In this document: one piece after another, positions 8,036-14,514 of the stretch | How positions within the stretch are numbered: the stretch's first letter is position 1 | How the letters are laid out: each line of letters starts with the position of its first letter | Source of the DNA: Thioalkalivibrio sp. | Lineage (GTDB): Bacteria > Pseudomonadota > Gammaproteobacteria > Ectothiorhodospirales > Ectothiorhodospiraceae | Length of the DNA: 15,049 nucleotides | NCBI GenBank assembly: GCA_018224485.1 | Contig: JAGTVE010000313.1 | Location: forward strand, 1 to 15,049 | Direction of reading: 5' to 3' | Position numbers and translations under genes: made by a program | The notes under the pieces: generated by a model | What the model saw: only the letters and a program-made list of their open reading frames with translations | Database searches by the model: none | What the model was told of the DNA's origin: nothing

Positions 8036-9274
8036 ATGATGAAATCCATTCTGCGCTTCGCCGGCCCGCTGCTGCTGGCGCTTGTCTCGTTGGCGGCGAT
8101 GGCCCAGACGCTGCCCACGCCGGGCAGCGTGGGCATCACCGATACCGCGGCCCTGGCCGTGACCCCGCGCCCGCCGTCCGATATCACCGCCAAGAGCTAC
8201 ATCCTCCTGGACTTCGACTCGGGCCTGCCGGTCGCGGCACTGGATGCCGACCTCGAGCGCGAGCCGGCCAGTCTGACCAAGTTGATGACGGCCTACGTGG
8301 TCTTCGGCGAGATCAAGGCGGAAAAGATCGGTCTCGACGACCTGGTGACCGTCAGCGAACGCGCCTGGCGCACCGGCAAGGACGGTGCCTCGCGCATGTT
8401 CATCGAGGTGGGTGACCGGGTGCGGGTCGAGGACCTGCTGCGCGGGATGATCGTGCAATCGGGAAATGATGCCTCCACCGCCCTGGCGGAACTGGTGGCC
8501 GGCTCGGAAGGGGCCTTCGTGGACCTGATGAACGCCCAGGCCCGGGCCCTGGGCATGCACCGATCCTACTTCACGAATCCGCACGGCCTGCCCAGTGACG
8601 AGGCGCAGTACACGACGGCCGCGGACATGGCCCGCTTGGCCCGGGCACTGATCCGCGACTTCCCCGAGCTCTACGGCTACTACAGCGAACGATCGTTCCG
8701 CTACAACGACATCGAGCAGTCCAACCGGAATCTGCTGCTGTGGCGCGACGAGAGCTTCGATGGCCTGAAGACCGGCTGGACCTCGGCCGCGGGATACAAC
8801 CTCGTGTCCTCCGCCGAACGCAACGATCGCCGCCTGATCGCGGTCGTGATGGGGATCGACGCGCCAAACCACCAGCGCGGCGGCATCATCCGCGCCAACG
8901 AGTCTCAGGCGCTGATCAACTGGGGCATGCGCTTCTTCGAGTCCCGCAAGCTCTTCGAGGAGGGCGTCGTGCTGAACGAGCCGCGGGTGTACAAGGGGGC
9001 CAGCACCTCGGTACAGGCCGGGCTGGCGGAGCCACTGTGGGTGGTGCTGCCACAGGGCCAGGCCGAGGGTCTCGAGGCCACCATGGAGCTCTGGGGTCCG
9101 CACCAGGCGCCCATTGACGCGGGTGAGACGCTGGGCGAGGTGATCGTGACACTGGGTGGCGAGATGCTGGACCGCAAGCCGCTGGTGGCCCTGGCACCGG
9201 TGGAATCGGGCGGCATGTTCCGCTGGCTCTGGGACAGCGCCGCGCTGGGCCTGCGTTCCGCCTGGCCCTTCTGA
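8036..9274 (+). CDS. dacC: D-alanyl-D-alanine carboxypeptidase (PBP5/6 type)
   Basis: Removes the terminal D-Ala from pentapeptide stems in the periplasm, limiting crosslinking. It has 412 residues with a signal peptide ending near AMA/QT at about 23/24. The three serine-peptidase S11 motifs are Ser79-L-T-Lys82, Ser142-G-Asn144 and Lys245-T-G, at normal spacing, and NPHGLP is also typical. The C-terminal domain ends in GGMFRWLWDSAALGLRSAWPF, an amphipathic helix expected to anchor the enzyme to the outer face of the inner membrane. The start is one of two consecutive ATGs (8036 or 8039); AGG at 8022-8024 is a weak, distant ribosome site, so the choice is uncertain. dacA would be an equally valid name; dacC follows the order of the Pseudomonas cluster. 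dat begins six bases after its stop codon. Confidence 0.93.
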   Translation: MMKSILRFAGPLLLALVSLAAMAQTLPTPGSVGITDTAALAVTPRPPSDITAKSYILLDFDSGLPVAALDADLEREPASLTKLMTAYVVFGEIKAEKIGLDDLVTVSERAWRTGKDGASRMFIEVGDRVRVEDLLRGMIVQSGNDASTALAELVAGSEGAFVDLMNAQARALGMHRSYFTNPHGLPSDEAQYTTAADMARLARALIRDFPELYGYYSERSFRYNDIEQSNRNLLLWRDESFDGLKTGWTSAAGYNLVSSAERNDRRLIAVVMGIDAPNHQRGGIIRANESQALINWGMRFFESRKLFEEGVVLNEPRVYKGASTSVQAGLAEPLWVVLPQGQAEGLEATMELWGPHQAPIDAGETLGEVIVTLGGEMLDRKPLVALAPVESGGMFRWLWDSAALGLRSAWPF

Positions 9275-9280
9275 ACCGGC

Positions 9281-10150
9281 GTGATCGTCTACCTCAATGG
9301 TGCCTTCCTGCCGCCCGCGAAGGCCTCGATCTCGCCGCTGGACCGCGGTTTCCTGTTCGCTGACGGGGTCTACGAGGTGATTCCGAGTTATCGGGGTGCG
9401 TTCTTCCTGCTCGATGAGCACCTCGAGCGTCTGCGCCGGTCGCTTGGCGGAATCCGCATGCCGGAACCCCAGCCTGACGAGGGCTGGACACCGATGCTCG
9501 AGGGGCTGCTGCAACGCAATCCCGGCGGCGACCGCTCGGTCTACCTGCAGGTCAGTCGTGGCGCGGCTCCGCGGGATCACGCCTTTCCCGCGGCTGCGGC
9601 ACCGACCGTGTTCGCGATGGTCAGCCCGATCGTTGAGACTCGGCCGGATCCCGGTGAAGCGGGGATTGCCGCGATCACGCTGCCGGACCAGCGCTGGGGG
9701 CGCTGCGACATCAAGTCGGTCGCGTTGCTGGCCAATGTGCTCGCACGCCAGCAGGCCGTGGAAAGCGGCGCCGTGGAGGCCATCCTGTTGCGCGACGGGG
9801 TGGTCACCGAGGGTGCCGCGAGCAATGTCTTCGTGGTGCACGGCGACACGGTCAGCACGCCACCCCTGGGACACGCGATCCTGCCCGGGATCACCCGTCG
9901 ATTCCTGCTGGACGCCCTGCGGGATACGGGCTGGGACTGCCGCGAGGCACCCGTGACGGAAGAGGCGCTGCGCTCGGCCGACGAGATCTGGATCACCAGT
10001 TCGACCCGGGAGCTGGTGCCGGTGACCTCGCTCGACGGCAGACCGGTTGGAGGCAGTCGGCCGTGTCCGGCCTGGCGGCGTGCACTCGAGATCTTTCGCT
10101 GCGCCCGCGACAGGTCGATGGGAATCGAAGATGCCGGAGCGATACGATGA
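9281..10150 (+). CDS. dat: D-amino-acid aminotransferase (class IV, PLP-dependent)
   Basis: Transfers the amino group between D-amino acids and 2-oxo acids (typically D-Ala plus 2-oxoglutarate giving pyruvate plus D-Glu). It has 289 residues. Residues assigned in the Bacillus enzyme occur at the same numbers here: Lys145 (PLP Schiff base, in CDIKSVALLANV), Glu177 (binds the PLP pyridine N, in TEGAASNVF), Tyr31, Arg98 and His100 (substrate carboxylate pocket, in RGAAPRDH), and Leu201. This distinguishes it from branched-chain aminotransferase and 4-amino-4-deoxychorismate lyase. The start is a GTG six bases after the dacC stop; no Shine-Dalgarno is clear, so coupling to dacC is likely. Its stop overlaps the ybeD ATG. 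The position suggests handling of the D-Ala released by DacC, or D-Glu supply for wall synthesis. Confidence 0.93.
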   Translation: MIVYLNGAFLPPAKASISPLDRGFLFADGVYEVIPSYRGAFFLLDEHLERLRRSLGGIRMPEPQPDEGWTPMLEGLLQRNPGGDRSVYLQVSRGAAPRDHAFPAAAAPTVFAMVSPIVETRPDPGEAGIAAITLPDQRWGRCDIKSVALLANVLARQQAVESGAVEAILLRDGVVTEGAASNVFVVHGDTVSTPPLGHAILPGITRRFLLDALRDTGWDCREAPVTEEALRSADEIWITSSTRELVPVTSLDGRPVGGSRPCPAWRRALEIFRCARDRSMGIEDAGAIR

Positions 10151-10416
10151 CGGATGATGGCGAGACCCTGCTCGACTTCCCCTGCCGCTTTCCGATCAAG
10201 GTGATGGGCGAGGCCCGCGAGGAGTTCTTCGAGGCGGTGGAGGCCTGCATCGCCCGGCACGTTCCGGAACCCGACACGGTGGATGTGAGGCATCGGGAGT
10301 CGTCGGCCGGCAACTACGTCGGAGTGACCGTCACCCTGACCGCGACCAGCCAGGAGCAGCTGGACGGTCTGTACCGGGCACTGGGGGCCTGTCCCGGCGT
10401 CCGGATGGTGCTCTAG
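10147..10416 (+). CDS. ybeD: YbeD family protein (DUF493)
   Basis: Small cytoplasmic protein of 89 residues (E. coli YbeD 87) with an ACT-like ferredoxin fold in the known structure; the biochemical function is not established. Typical features are the opening LLDFPCRFPIKVMGEAREEFFEAV, GNYVGVTVTLTATSQEQLDGLYRAL in the middle, and a C-terminus ending VRMVL. The ATG overlaps the dat stop in ATGA, and lipB starts five bases after its TAG. The ybeD-lipB adjacency is conserved across gammaproteobacteria, hinting at a link with lipoate metabolism that is inferred from position only. Confidence 0.92.
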   Translation: MTDDGETLLDFPCRFPIKVMGEAREEFFEAVEACIARHVPEPDTVDVRHRESSAGNYVGVTVTLTATSQEQLDGLYRALGACPGVRMVL

Positions 10417-10421
10417 CCCGC

Positions 10422-11099
10422 GTGCCCCCCCTGGCGCTGCGCTGTCACCGGCTCGGGCTGCAGCCGTACGTGCCGGTATGGCAGGCGATGCAGTTGCAGC
10501 TTCAGGAACGTGCGCAGGACACGCCCGACGAGCTCTGGCGGGTGCAGCATCCCCCGGTCTTTACCCTGGGCCGCAACGCGCGCCCCGCGCACCTGCGCGT
10601 TCCCGGGGCGATACCGGTGATCCGGGTCGATCGTGGCGGGCAGGTGACCTTTCACGGCCCCGGCCAGATCGTGCTATACACGCTGCTGGACCTGCGCCGC
10701 CATGGTCTCGGTGTGCGTGCGCTGGTGGACCTGTTGCAGCAGGCCGTGATCGACGGCCTCGCGGAGTTCGGTATCCGTGGGGAGGCCCGTTCCGAAGCGC
10801 CCGGTGTCTACGTGGACGGGGCGAAGATCGCCGCCCTCGGACTACGGGTGCGCAACGGATTCAGCATGCACGGGCTGTCGCTGAACGTGCGTCCGCGCCT
10901 CGCGGAGTTCGAGCGCATGGATCCCTGCGGCTACCCGGGACTGGTCAGCACCTCGATGTACCGCCTGGGTGTGCGGGCCGACCGGGAACGCGTCGCGGCG
11001 ACGCTGGAGACGCGGGTGGCGGAGTTGCTGGGTTGCCCGACCGAAGCCCGGCATGTGCTTCCGGAACCGCTGGTCCGCGTGCTCGCCCGGGTGCGCTGA
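10422..11099 (+). CDS. lipB: Octanoyltransferase (lipoyl/octanoyl-ACP:protein transferase)
   Basis: Moves octanoate from acyl carrier protein onto the lipoyl-domain lysine of enzymes such as pyruvate dehydrogenase; LipA then inserts sulphur. It has 225 residues. Key residues are Cys169 in ERMDPCGYPG (acyl-thioester intermediate) and Lys135 in VDGAKIAALG, the same numbering as in E. coli, plus the signature RGGQVTFHGPGQIVLYTLLDLRR. The start is a GTG five bases after the ybeD TAG, which fits the conserved N-terminal length; there is no strong Shine-Dalgarno, so translation probably depends on coupling. It is the last gene of the rightward run and faces lipA across a repeat-filled gap of about 300 bp. 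Confidence 0.96.
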   Translation: MPPLALRCHRLGLQPYVPVWQAMQLQLQERAQDTPDELWRVQHPPVFTLGRNARPAHLRVPGAIPVIRVDRGGQVTFHGPGQIVLYTLLDLRRHGLGVRALVDLLQQAVIDGLAEFGIRGEARSEAPGVYVDGAKIAALGLRVRNGFSMHGLSLNVRPRLAEFERMDPCGYPGLVSTSMYRLGVRADRERVAATLETRVAELLGCPTEARHVLPEPLVRVLARVR

Positions 11100-11171
11100 C
11101 TGTCATGGCGCGTGGCCACCCCTGACCATAAAAATCTCCCTCCCCCGCTTGCGGGGACAAGGTCGCAAGGG

Positions 11172-11201
11172 CCGGGGACAGATTTGCAAATCTGTCCCCG
11201 G
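11172..11201. repeat. Perfect 30-bp palindrome inside repeat copy A
   Basis: Starting at 11172 the half-sequence CCGGGGACAGATTTG is followed directly by its exact reverse complement, giving fifteen base pairs with no spacer. The motif built on GGGGACAGATTT is one I recognise as a recurrent intergenic repeat in GC-rich proteobacteria, often close to REP-associated (IS200-like) transposase genes; that association is recalled, not shown here. The equivalent interval in copy B is about 25 bp shorter and lacks it. Confidence 0.85.
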
Positions 11202-11278
11202 GGCGCCGGGAGCGACTCGAACCGCCGGAGTAACGGTTGGGGTGGGGGTGCGGCGCCGGCCCTGGTCCTCACCCCCGA

Positions 11279-11304
11279 CCCCTCTCCCGCAAGCGGGAGA
11301 GGGG
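11279..11304. terminator. Strong hairpin between convergent lipB and lipA
   Basis: Twelve-base perfect arms CCCCTCTCCCGC and GCGGGAGAGGGG around AA form a very stable hairpin in RNA from either strand, with the innermost pairs opening to make the loop. It is the right end of repeat copy A. It lacks a T-run on the plus side (GGGG is followed by CGAATG), so termination is only a possible role. It lies between two convergent genes, where a bidirectional stop is expected. Confidence 0.4.
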
Positions 11305-11328
11305 CGAATGCGCGATTTTCGATAACCT

Positions 11329-11356
11329 CCGTATTTATCCGTGTTCTTCCGTGGCT
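11329..11356 (-). repeat. Short degenerate tandem repeat (CCGTGTT/CCGTGGC type)
   Basis: On the plus strand the unit is approximately ATCCGTGTT/CTTCCGTGGC, preceded by a weaker unit CCGTATTT. On the minus strand it reads AGCCACGGAAGAACACGG. It resembles a short repeat seen in unrelated bacterial genomes, where related units are strung together in intergenic DNA. It lies between repeat copy A and the lipA stop. No function is known to me. Confidence 0.4.
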
Positions 11357-11397
11357 TGCTTTCACTCTTCGGGGCGGCTTCCTGGCGGGCGTGACCC

Positions 11398-12378
11398 TCA
11401 GTCCTGGCCAGCTGCCATGGGTGCGTTGCCGACGATCTCCTGGGCCTGCAGGTCCGCGTGGTAGGAAGAACGCACCATGGGTCCGCTGGCGACCTGCCGG
11501 AATCCCATCTCGCGTGCCCGTTCCGCGAGCTCGTCGAATTCCGCGGGTTCCAGGTAGCGCTCGACCGGCAGGTGGTGCCGGCTGGGCTGCAGATACTGCC
11601 CTAGAGTCAGCATCTCGCAGCCGTGGTCGCGGAGATCCTGCAGGACCTCGAGCAATTCCTCGCGTGTCTCGCCGATGCCGAGCATCAGTCCCGATTTCGT
11701 GGGGACTCCCGGATGCTCCGCGCGGAAGGCCCGCAGCAGTTCCAGCGAGGCCCGGTAATCGGAGCCCGGCCGGGCCTTCCGATAGAGCCTCGGGATGGTC
11801 TCCAGGTTGTGGTTGAAGACGTCGGGCGGCGCCTCCCGCAGGATGCCGAGGGCCGTGTCCACGCGGCCCCGGAAATCCGGTACCAGGATCTCGATGCGGA
11901 TGTCCGGGTTCTGTTCGCGCACCGTGTGGATACAGGCCACAAAGTGCGCCGCGCCGCCGTCGCGCAGGTCGTCGCGGTCCACCGAGGTGATCACCACGTA
12001 GCGCAGGCCCATGGCACGGATGGTCTCGGCCAGATGCCTCGGCTCGTCGGGATCCAGGGGGTTTGGGCGGCCGTGCGCCACGTCGCAGAAGGGGCAGCGA
12101 CGGGTGCAGATGTCGCCCATGATCATGAAGGTCGCGGTCCCGTGCGCGAAGCATTCACCGAGGTTCGGGCAACTCGCCTCCTCGCAGACCGTGTGCAGCC
12201 GCTGCTCGCGGAGGATGCGCTTGATCCGCTGGACACCCGGCGCGGCCTGGCTCTGCGCCCGGATCCAGCGCGGCTTGCGCAGCGGCCGCTCGGTGGGCGT
12301 GATCTTCACGGGGATGCGCGCCACCTTTTCCTCGGCGCGCATCTTTTCACCCTGCCGGACTCGTTTCGGGGTCTCCAT
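11398..12378 (-). CDS. lipA: Lipoyl synthase (radical SAM)
   Basis: Inserts two sulphur atoms into protein-bound octanoyl chains, completing lipoate after LipB. It has 326 residues (E. coli 321). The auxiliary [4Fe-4S] cluster, consumed as sulphur source, is held by Cys65, Cys70 and Cys76 ([12 protein letters not shown]) plus the C-terminal RSSY motif at 303-306. The radical SAM cluster is held by Cys91, Cys95 and Cys98 (CTRRCPFC). Further typical stretches are [17 protein letters not shown] and [17 protein letters not shown]. The ATG at 12378 is chosen over the earlier in-frame ATG because GGAG lies six bases upstream and the length fits. It faces lipB rather than following it. It has 119 bp to repeat copy B on the upstream side, which must hold its promoter if it is not read through from ibaG; I see no convincing boxes. 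Confidence 0.96.
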   Translation of the reverse strand: METPKRVRQGEKMRAEEKVARIPVKITPTERPLRKPRWIRAQSQAAPGVQRIKRILREQRLHTVCEEASCPNLGECFAHGTATFMIMGDICTRRCPFCDVAHGRPNPLDPDEPRHLAETIRAMGLRYVVITSVDRDDLRDGGAAHFVACIHTVREQNPDIRIEILVPDFRGRVDTALGILREAPPDVFNHNLETIPRLYRKARPGSDYRASLELLRAFRAEHPGVPTKSGLMLGIGETREELLEVLQDLRDHGCEMLTLGQYLQPSRHHLPVERYLEPAEFDELAERAREMGFRQVASGPMVRSSYHADLQAQEIVGNAPMAAGQD

Positions 12379-12500
12379 GGCTTGCTCCGTCTGCGGTTCT
12401 GCCGATCTCGGCGGAAATATGGGCATCACTATGCCAGCCGTCGCCACTCCGTGCATGACTCCGGGCGCCGGGTCGGGTTACCGCCGCGCGCCACCAAACA

Positions 12501-12642
12501 CTCCCCGCTCCCGCTTGCGGGAGTGGGGCCAGGCGTGAGGGCCGCCGCACCCCCACCCCAGCCGTTACCCCGGGCATCCTGCCCTTCGCCTGTCGGCCCG
12601 CTTCCGGCGGATTAGTCCCCGCAAGCGGGAGAGGGGGTGTTT
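12501..12642 (-). repeat. Palindrome-rich repeat element, copy B (inverted relative to copy A)
   Basis: Reverse-complement counterpart of the element downstream of lipA. One end is a 12-pair hairpin (12503-12528) with CTCCCGC-TT-GCGGGAG at its centre. The core at 12543-12568 differs from copy A at one base in 26. The far end (12615-12642) repeats the GTCCCCGCAAGCGGG sequence seen inverted at 11144-11158. The middle is shorter than in copy A because the 30-bp palindrome is missing. It begins just downstream of the stop of the minus-strand gene at 12647-13198 and separates that gene from lipA. The remaining 12379-12500 shows no gene. Confidence 0.75.
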
Positions 12643-12646
12643 ATCG

Positions 12647-13198
12647 TCAGGGCTGGCCCCGCGTGCGGAAGCGGACGCTGCCGTCGGGAGCGACCAGGCC
12701 GTGGCGGCGCAGCCACGCGTCCGCGTCTTCGCTGTCGGATTGAAACCAGGCGCGGGTCGAGCCCAGGCGGAAGCTGTAGCCCCAGGCGTCCATGTCATCC
12801 ATCAGCGCAGCCTGCCCGATCCCCGGCAGGTGATCCGCCAGCAGCACCTGCAGGCGGCAGACCGCGGATTCCTCCAGGTCGTCGCCGCCCGCGTCCGTAT
12901 GCGCCGCGGCGCGGCGTGCCGGATCCATGCAGATCAGGTGGCAGGCCTCGTGCAGGGCCGAGTGCACCGGGGTGTCGGGCCGGACGTGCAGGGTGCTGCC
13001 GACGATCCCCGCCTCGGGTTCACCCCAGAAGCTGCCCGGAAGATGGCCATTCTCGCGATGCAACGCCAGATCGATCCCAAACCGCCCCAGCAGTTCCCGC
13101 AGCGCGGGCAGGGGCCGAGGGGTACACCGATGCCGGGCCGAGGGTTGCCGGATATCGGGGTCCCGCTCATCCTGCACGGTCGCATCTGCACCCTCCAT
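12647..13198 (-). CDS. Uncharacterised conserved protein with HExxH motif
   Basis: I do not recognise a named family, though the sequence resembles conserved hypothetical proteins of gammaproteobacteria. It has 183 residues and no signal peptide or membrane segment. The centre holds VHSALHEACHLICMDPARR, in which His83-Glu84-x-x-His87 is the zinc-metallopeptidase pattern. A short distance on is HTDAGGDDLEE (100-110), with acidic residues that could supply a third ligand. MDDMDAWGYSFRLGSTRAWF (133-152) looks structural. A catalytic role is inferred from the motif only. The ATG at 13198 overlaps the ibaG stop (ATGA read on the minus strand), so it is translated from the ibaG message. The first 25 residues are charged and unlike the rest, so a later start is possible, but the overlap favours this one. 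Repeat copy B follows directly. Confidence 0.8.
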   Translation of the reverse strand: MEGADATVQDERDPDIRQPSARHRCTPRPLPALRELLGRFGIDLALHRENGHLPGSFWGEPEAGIVGSTLHVRPDTPVHSALHEACHLICMDPARRAAAHTDAGGDDLEESAVCRLQVLLADHLPGIGQAALMDDMDAWGYSFRLGSTRAWFQSDSEDADAWLRRHGLVAPDGSVRFRTRGQP

Positions 13199-13437
13199 CA
13201 GGACGCGCTGTACTCCTCCGGGGTCAGCGCACGGATGGACAGAGCGTGCACGGCCCCGCTGGCGATCTCGTCACGGACGGTGGCATAGACCGTCTGATGT
13301 TTCTTCACCGCGTTCATGTCGGCAAACATGGGGCTGACCACCAGGGCCTCGAACTTGCCTTCGCCACCGGTGACCTCGACCGTTTCGGCTTCGGGCAGGC
13401 GGGAACGGATGATTTCGGCGACTTCGCTCGATTGCAT
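13198..13437 (-). CDS. ibaG: BolA/IbaG family iron-metabolism protein
   Basis: Small cytoplasmic BolA-family protein; relatives bind monothiol glutaredoxins and take part in iron-sulphur cluster handling and acid or oxidative stress responses. It has 79 residues (E. coli IbaG 84-89). Conserved positions include FEALVVSPMF, VKKHQTVYATV (His47) and the C-terminal VHALSIRALTPEEY (His64). The helix-turn-like FDGMNRVKKHQ region and the short length favour IbaG over BolA itself. GGAG lies seven bases upstream of the ATG. In E. coli ibaG sits next to the mla genes and murA; here it heads a coupled pair with an HExxH protein and is divergent from a persulfide dioxygenase gene. Confidence 0.88.
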   Translation of the reverse strand: MQSSEVAEIIRSRLPEAETVEVTGGEGKFEALVVSPMFADMNAVKKHQTVYATVRDEIASGAVHALSIRALTPEEYSAS

Positions 13438-13591
13438 TGGGCGTCTCCATGTACACAGTCTCGGGATGCGGCATGATAGCCAAATCGGCTACCGCCCACA
13501 GCCAGGCGCACGGCTGGTCGGGTACGGCGCGGAACTCGATGCTTCGCGCGTGACCCAAGCACGTAGCCATCCAATCAGAGGGAACAGGCCA
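13438..13591. promoter_or_regulatory. Divergent regulatory region between ibaG and the persulfide dioxygenase gene
   Basis: This 154-bp gap must hold outward promoters for both genes. A minus-strand TATCAT (13478-13473, five of six matches) could be the ibaG -10, about 35 bp before its ATG; its -35 is poor. An inverted repeat TAGCC-AAATC-GGCTA spans 13477-13491, immediately upstream of that box, where a regulator could bind. For the rightward gene I see AGAGGGA (13577-13583) as a good ribosome site but no clear promoter. Confidence 0.35.
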
Positions 13592-14344
13592 ATGATCTTC
13601 AGACAGTTGTTCGAACCCGAATCCTCGACCTACACCTATCTGCTCCACTGTCCCGATAGCGGCATCACCGCGCTGATCGATCCGGTGATCGAGACCGTGG
13701 AGCGCGATCTGGAGACCCTCCAGCAGCTGGGTCTGCACCTCGATTACGCGGTCGAGACACACATCCACGCCGATCACATCACCGGTGGACGCATGCTGCG
13801 TGAGCGTACCGGCTGCAAGCTTGCCGGGCCCGCGGCCGATGACCTTCCCTGCCGCGACATCGGGTTGCGCGAGGGCGAGCCGATGCGCATCGGCAATCTG
13901 GTGCTCAACCCGCTGTTCACGCCGGGGCACACGGATACCCACCACGCCTATCTACTGGATCATGGCGGCCTGCCGTTGCTGTTCTCCGGCGACGCGCTGC
14001 TGATCGAGGCCTGCGGGCGTACCGATTTCCAGTCGGGTGATGCCGCCACGCTGTATCACTCGATCCACGACAAGTTCTTCACGCTGCCCGACGAGACGCT
14101 GGTGTATCCGGCGCACGACTACGAGGAACGGCAGATCACCAGCATCGGCCAGGAGAAGCTCCGCAACCCCCGGCTGGGCAAGGGCAAGAGCCTCGAGGAG
14201 TTCGTGCAGATCATGGACGGCATGGATCTGCCCTATCCGAAAAAGATCGACTGGGCCCTGCCGGGCAACGTGGGCTGCGGCATCTGCCCCGACAACCTGC
14301 CACCGGAGAAGGAACGGCTCTGCGAACTGGACCGGCAGGGCTGA
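13592..14344 (+). CDS. Persulfide dioxygenase, ETHE1-like (metallo-beta-lactamase fold)
   Basis: Likely oxidises glutathione persulfide to sulfite and glutathione in sulfide detoxification or sulphur oxidation. It has 250 residues in one metallo-beta-lactamase domain. The metal-binding pattern is THIHADHITGG (His57, His59, Asp61, His62), PGHTDTHHAYL (His113), FSGDALL (Asp134) and YPAHDYEER (His175). The segment IEACGRTDFQSGD is diagnostic for the persulfide dioxygenase branch as against glyoxalase II. Mononuclear iron by His113, Asp134 and one N-terminal His is expected from family knowledge. The ATG at 13592 has AGAGGGA eight bases upstream. The frame is open further left, but that part runs antisense through ibaG. 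No rhodanese or sulfide:quinone reductase gene is next to it. Substrate remains an inference; a general hydrolase is the alternative. Confidence 0.85.
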   Translation: MIFRQLFEPESSTYTYLLHCPDSGITALIDPVIETVERDLETLQQLGLHLDYAVETHIHADHITGGRMLRERTGCKLAGPAADDLPCRDIGLREGEPMRIGNLVLNPLFTPGHTDTHHAYLLDHGGLPLLFSGDALLIEACGRTDFQSGDAATLYHSIHDKFFTLPDETLVYPAHDYEERQITSIGQEKLRNPRLGKGKSLEEFVQIMDGMDLPYPKKIDWALPGNVGCGICPDNLPPEKERLCELDRQG

Positions 14345-14514
14345 TGGCCGCCTCCTTTGCGATCACGGGACAGTTGCGGGTCTCCGCGGCAAGCCATGAT
14401 GCGGTTCGCAGGGCGGTATCCGCATCGCTTCGTCGCTGACGGAGCAGGGGGCGGGGTGCGCGCCGCGCCGCTGACCGCTGGCGGGGGCCGGATCCCCGGT
14501 GCGTCCCATCCGGG

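Larger units (their letters stand above)
11130..11304 (+). repeat. Palindrome-rich repeat element, copy A (REPIN/MITE-like)
   Basis: This element fills most of the lipB-lipA gap. Its ends are inverted relatives of one another, each internally palindromic: CCCCGC-TT-GCGGGG at 11143-11156 on the left, and a 12-base-arm repeat CCCCTCTCCCGC-AA-GCGGGAGAGGGG (11279-11304) on the right. Between them is a G-rich core at 11230-11255. The same arrangement occurs in reverse complement at 12501-12642, with the 26-bp core identical at 25 positions. The right end resembles a short repeat that is widespread in GC-rich proteobacteria. The hairpins could stop convergent transcription from lipB and lipA, although no T-run follows them. 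No transposase gene is in the window. Confidence 0.75.

Noticed and set aside
7955..9874. A 639-codon open frame on the minus strand opposite dacC and dat
   Set aside because: It lies fully antisense to two genes with complete catalytic motifs; its translation is low-complexity His/Gln/Arg/Gly-rich and typical of a mirrored frame in GC-rich DNA.
11623..12615. A 330-codon plus-strand frame opposite lipA
   Set aside because: lipA is certain on the other strand; this frame crosses into the repeat element and has no domain.
11130..12642. CRISPR array or clustered regular repeats
   Set aside because: The repeats are palindromic, only two copies in inverted orientation, with a whole gene between them; there is no regular spacer pattern and no cas genes.
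12701..13288. Plus-strand frame of 195 codons opposite the HExxH gene and ibaG
   Set aside because: The minus frames carry the BolA motifs and a stop/start overlap; the plus frame does not resemble a protein family.
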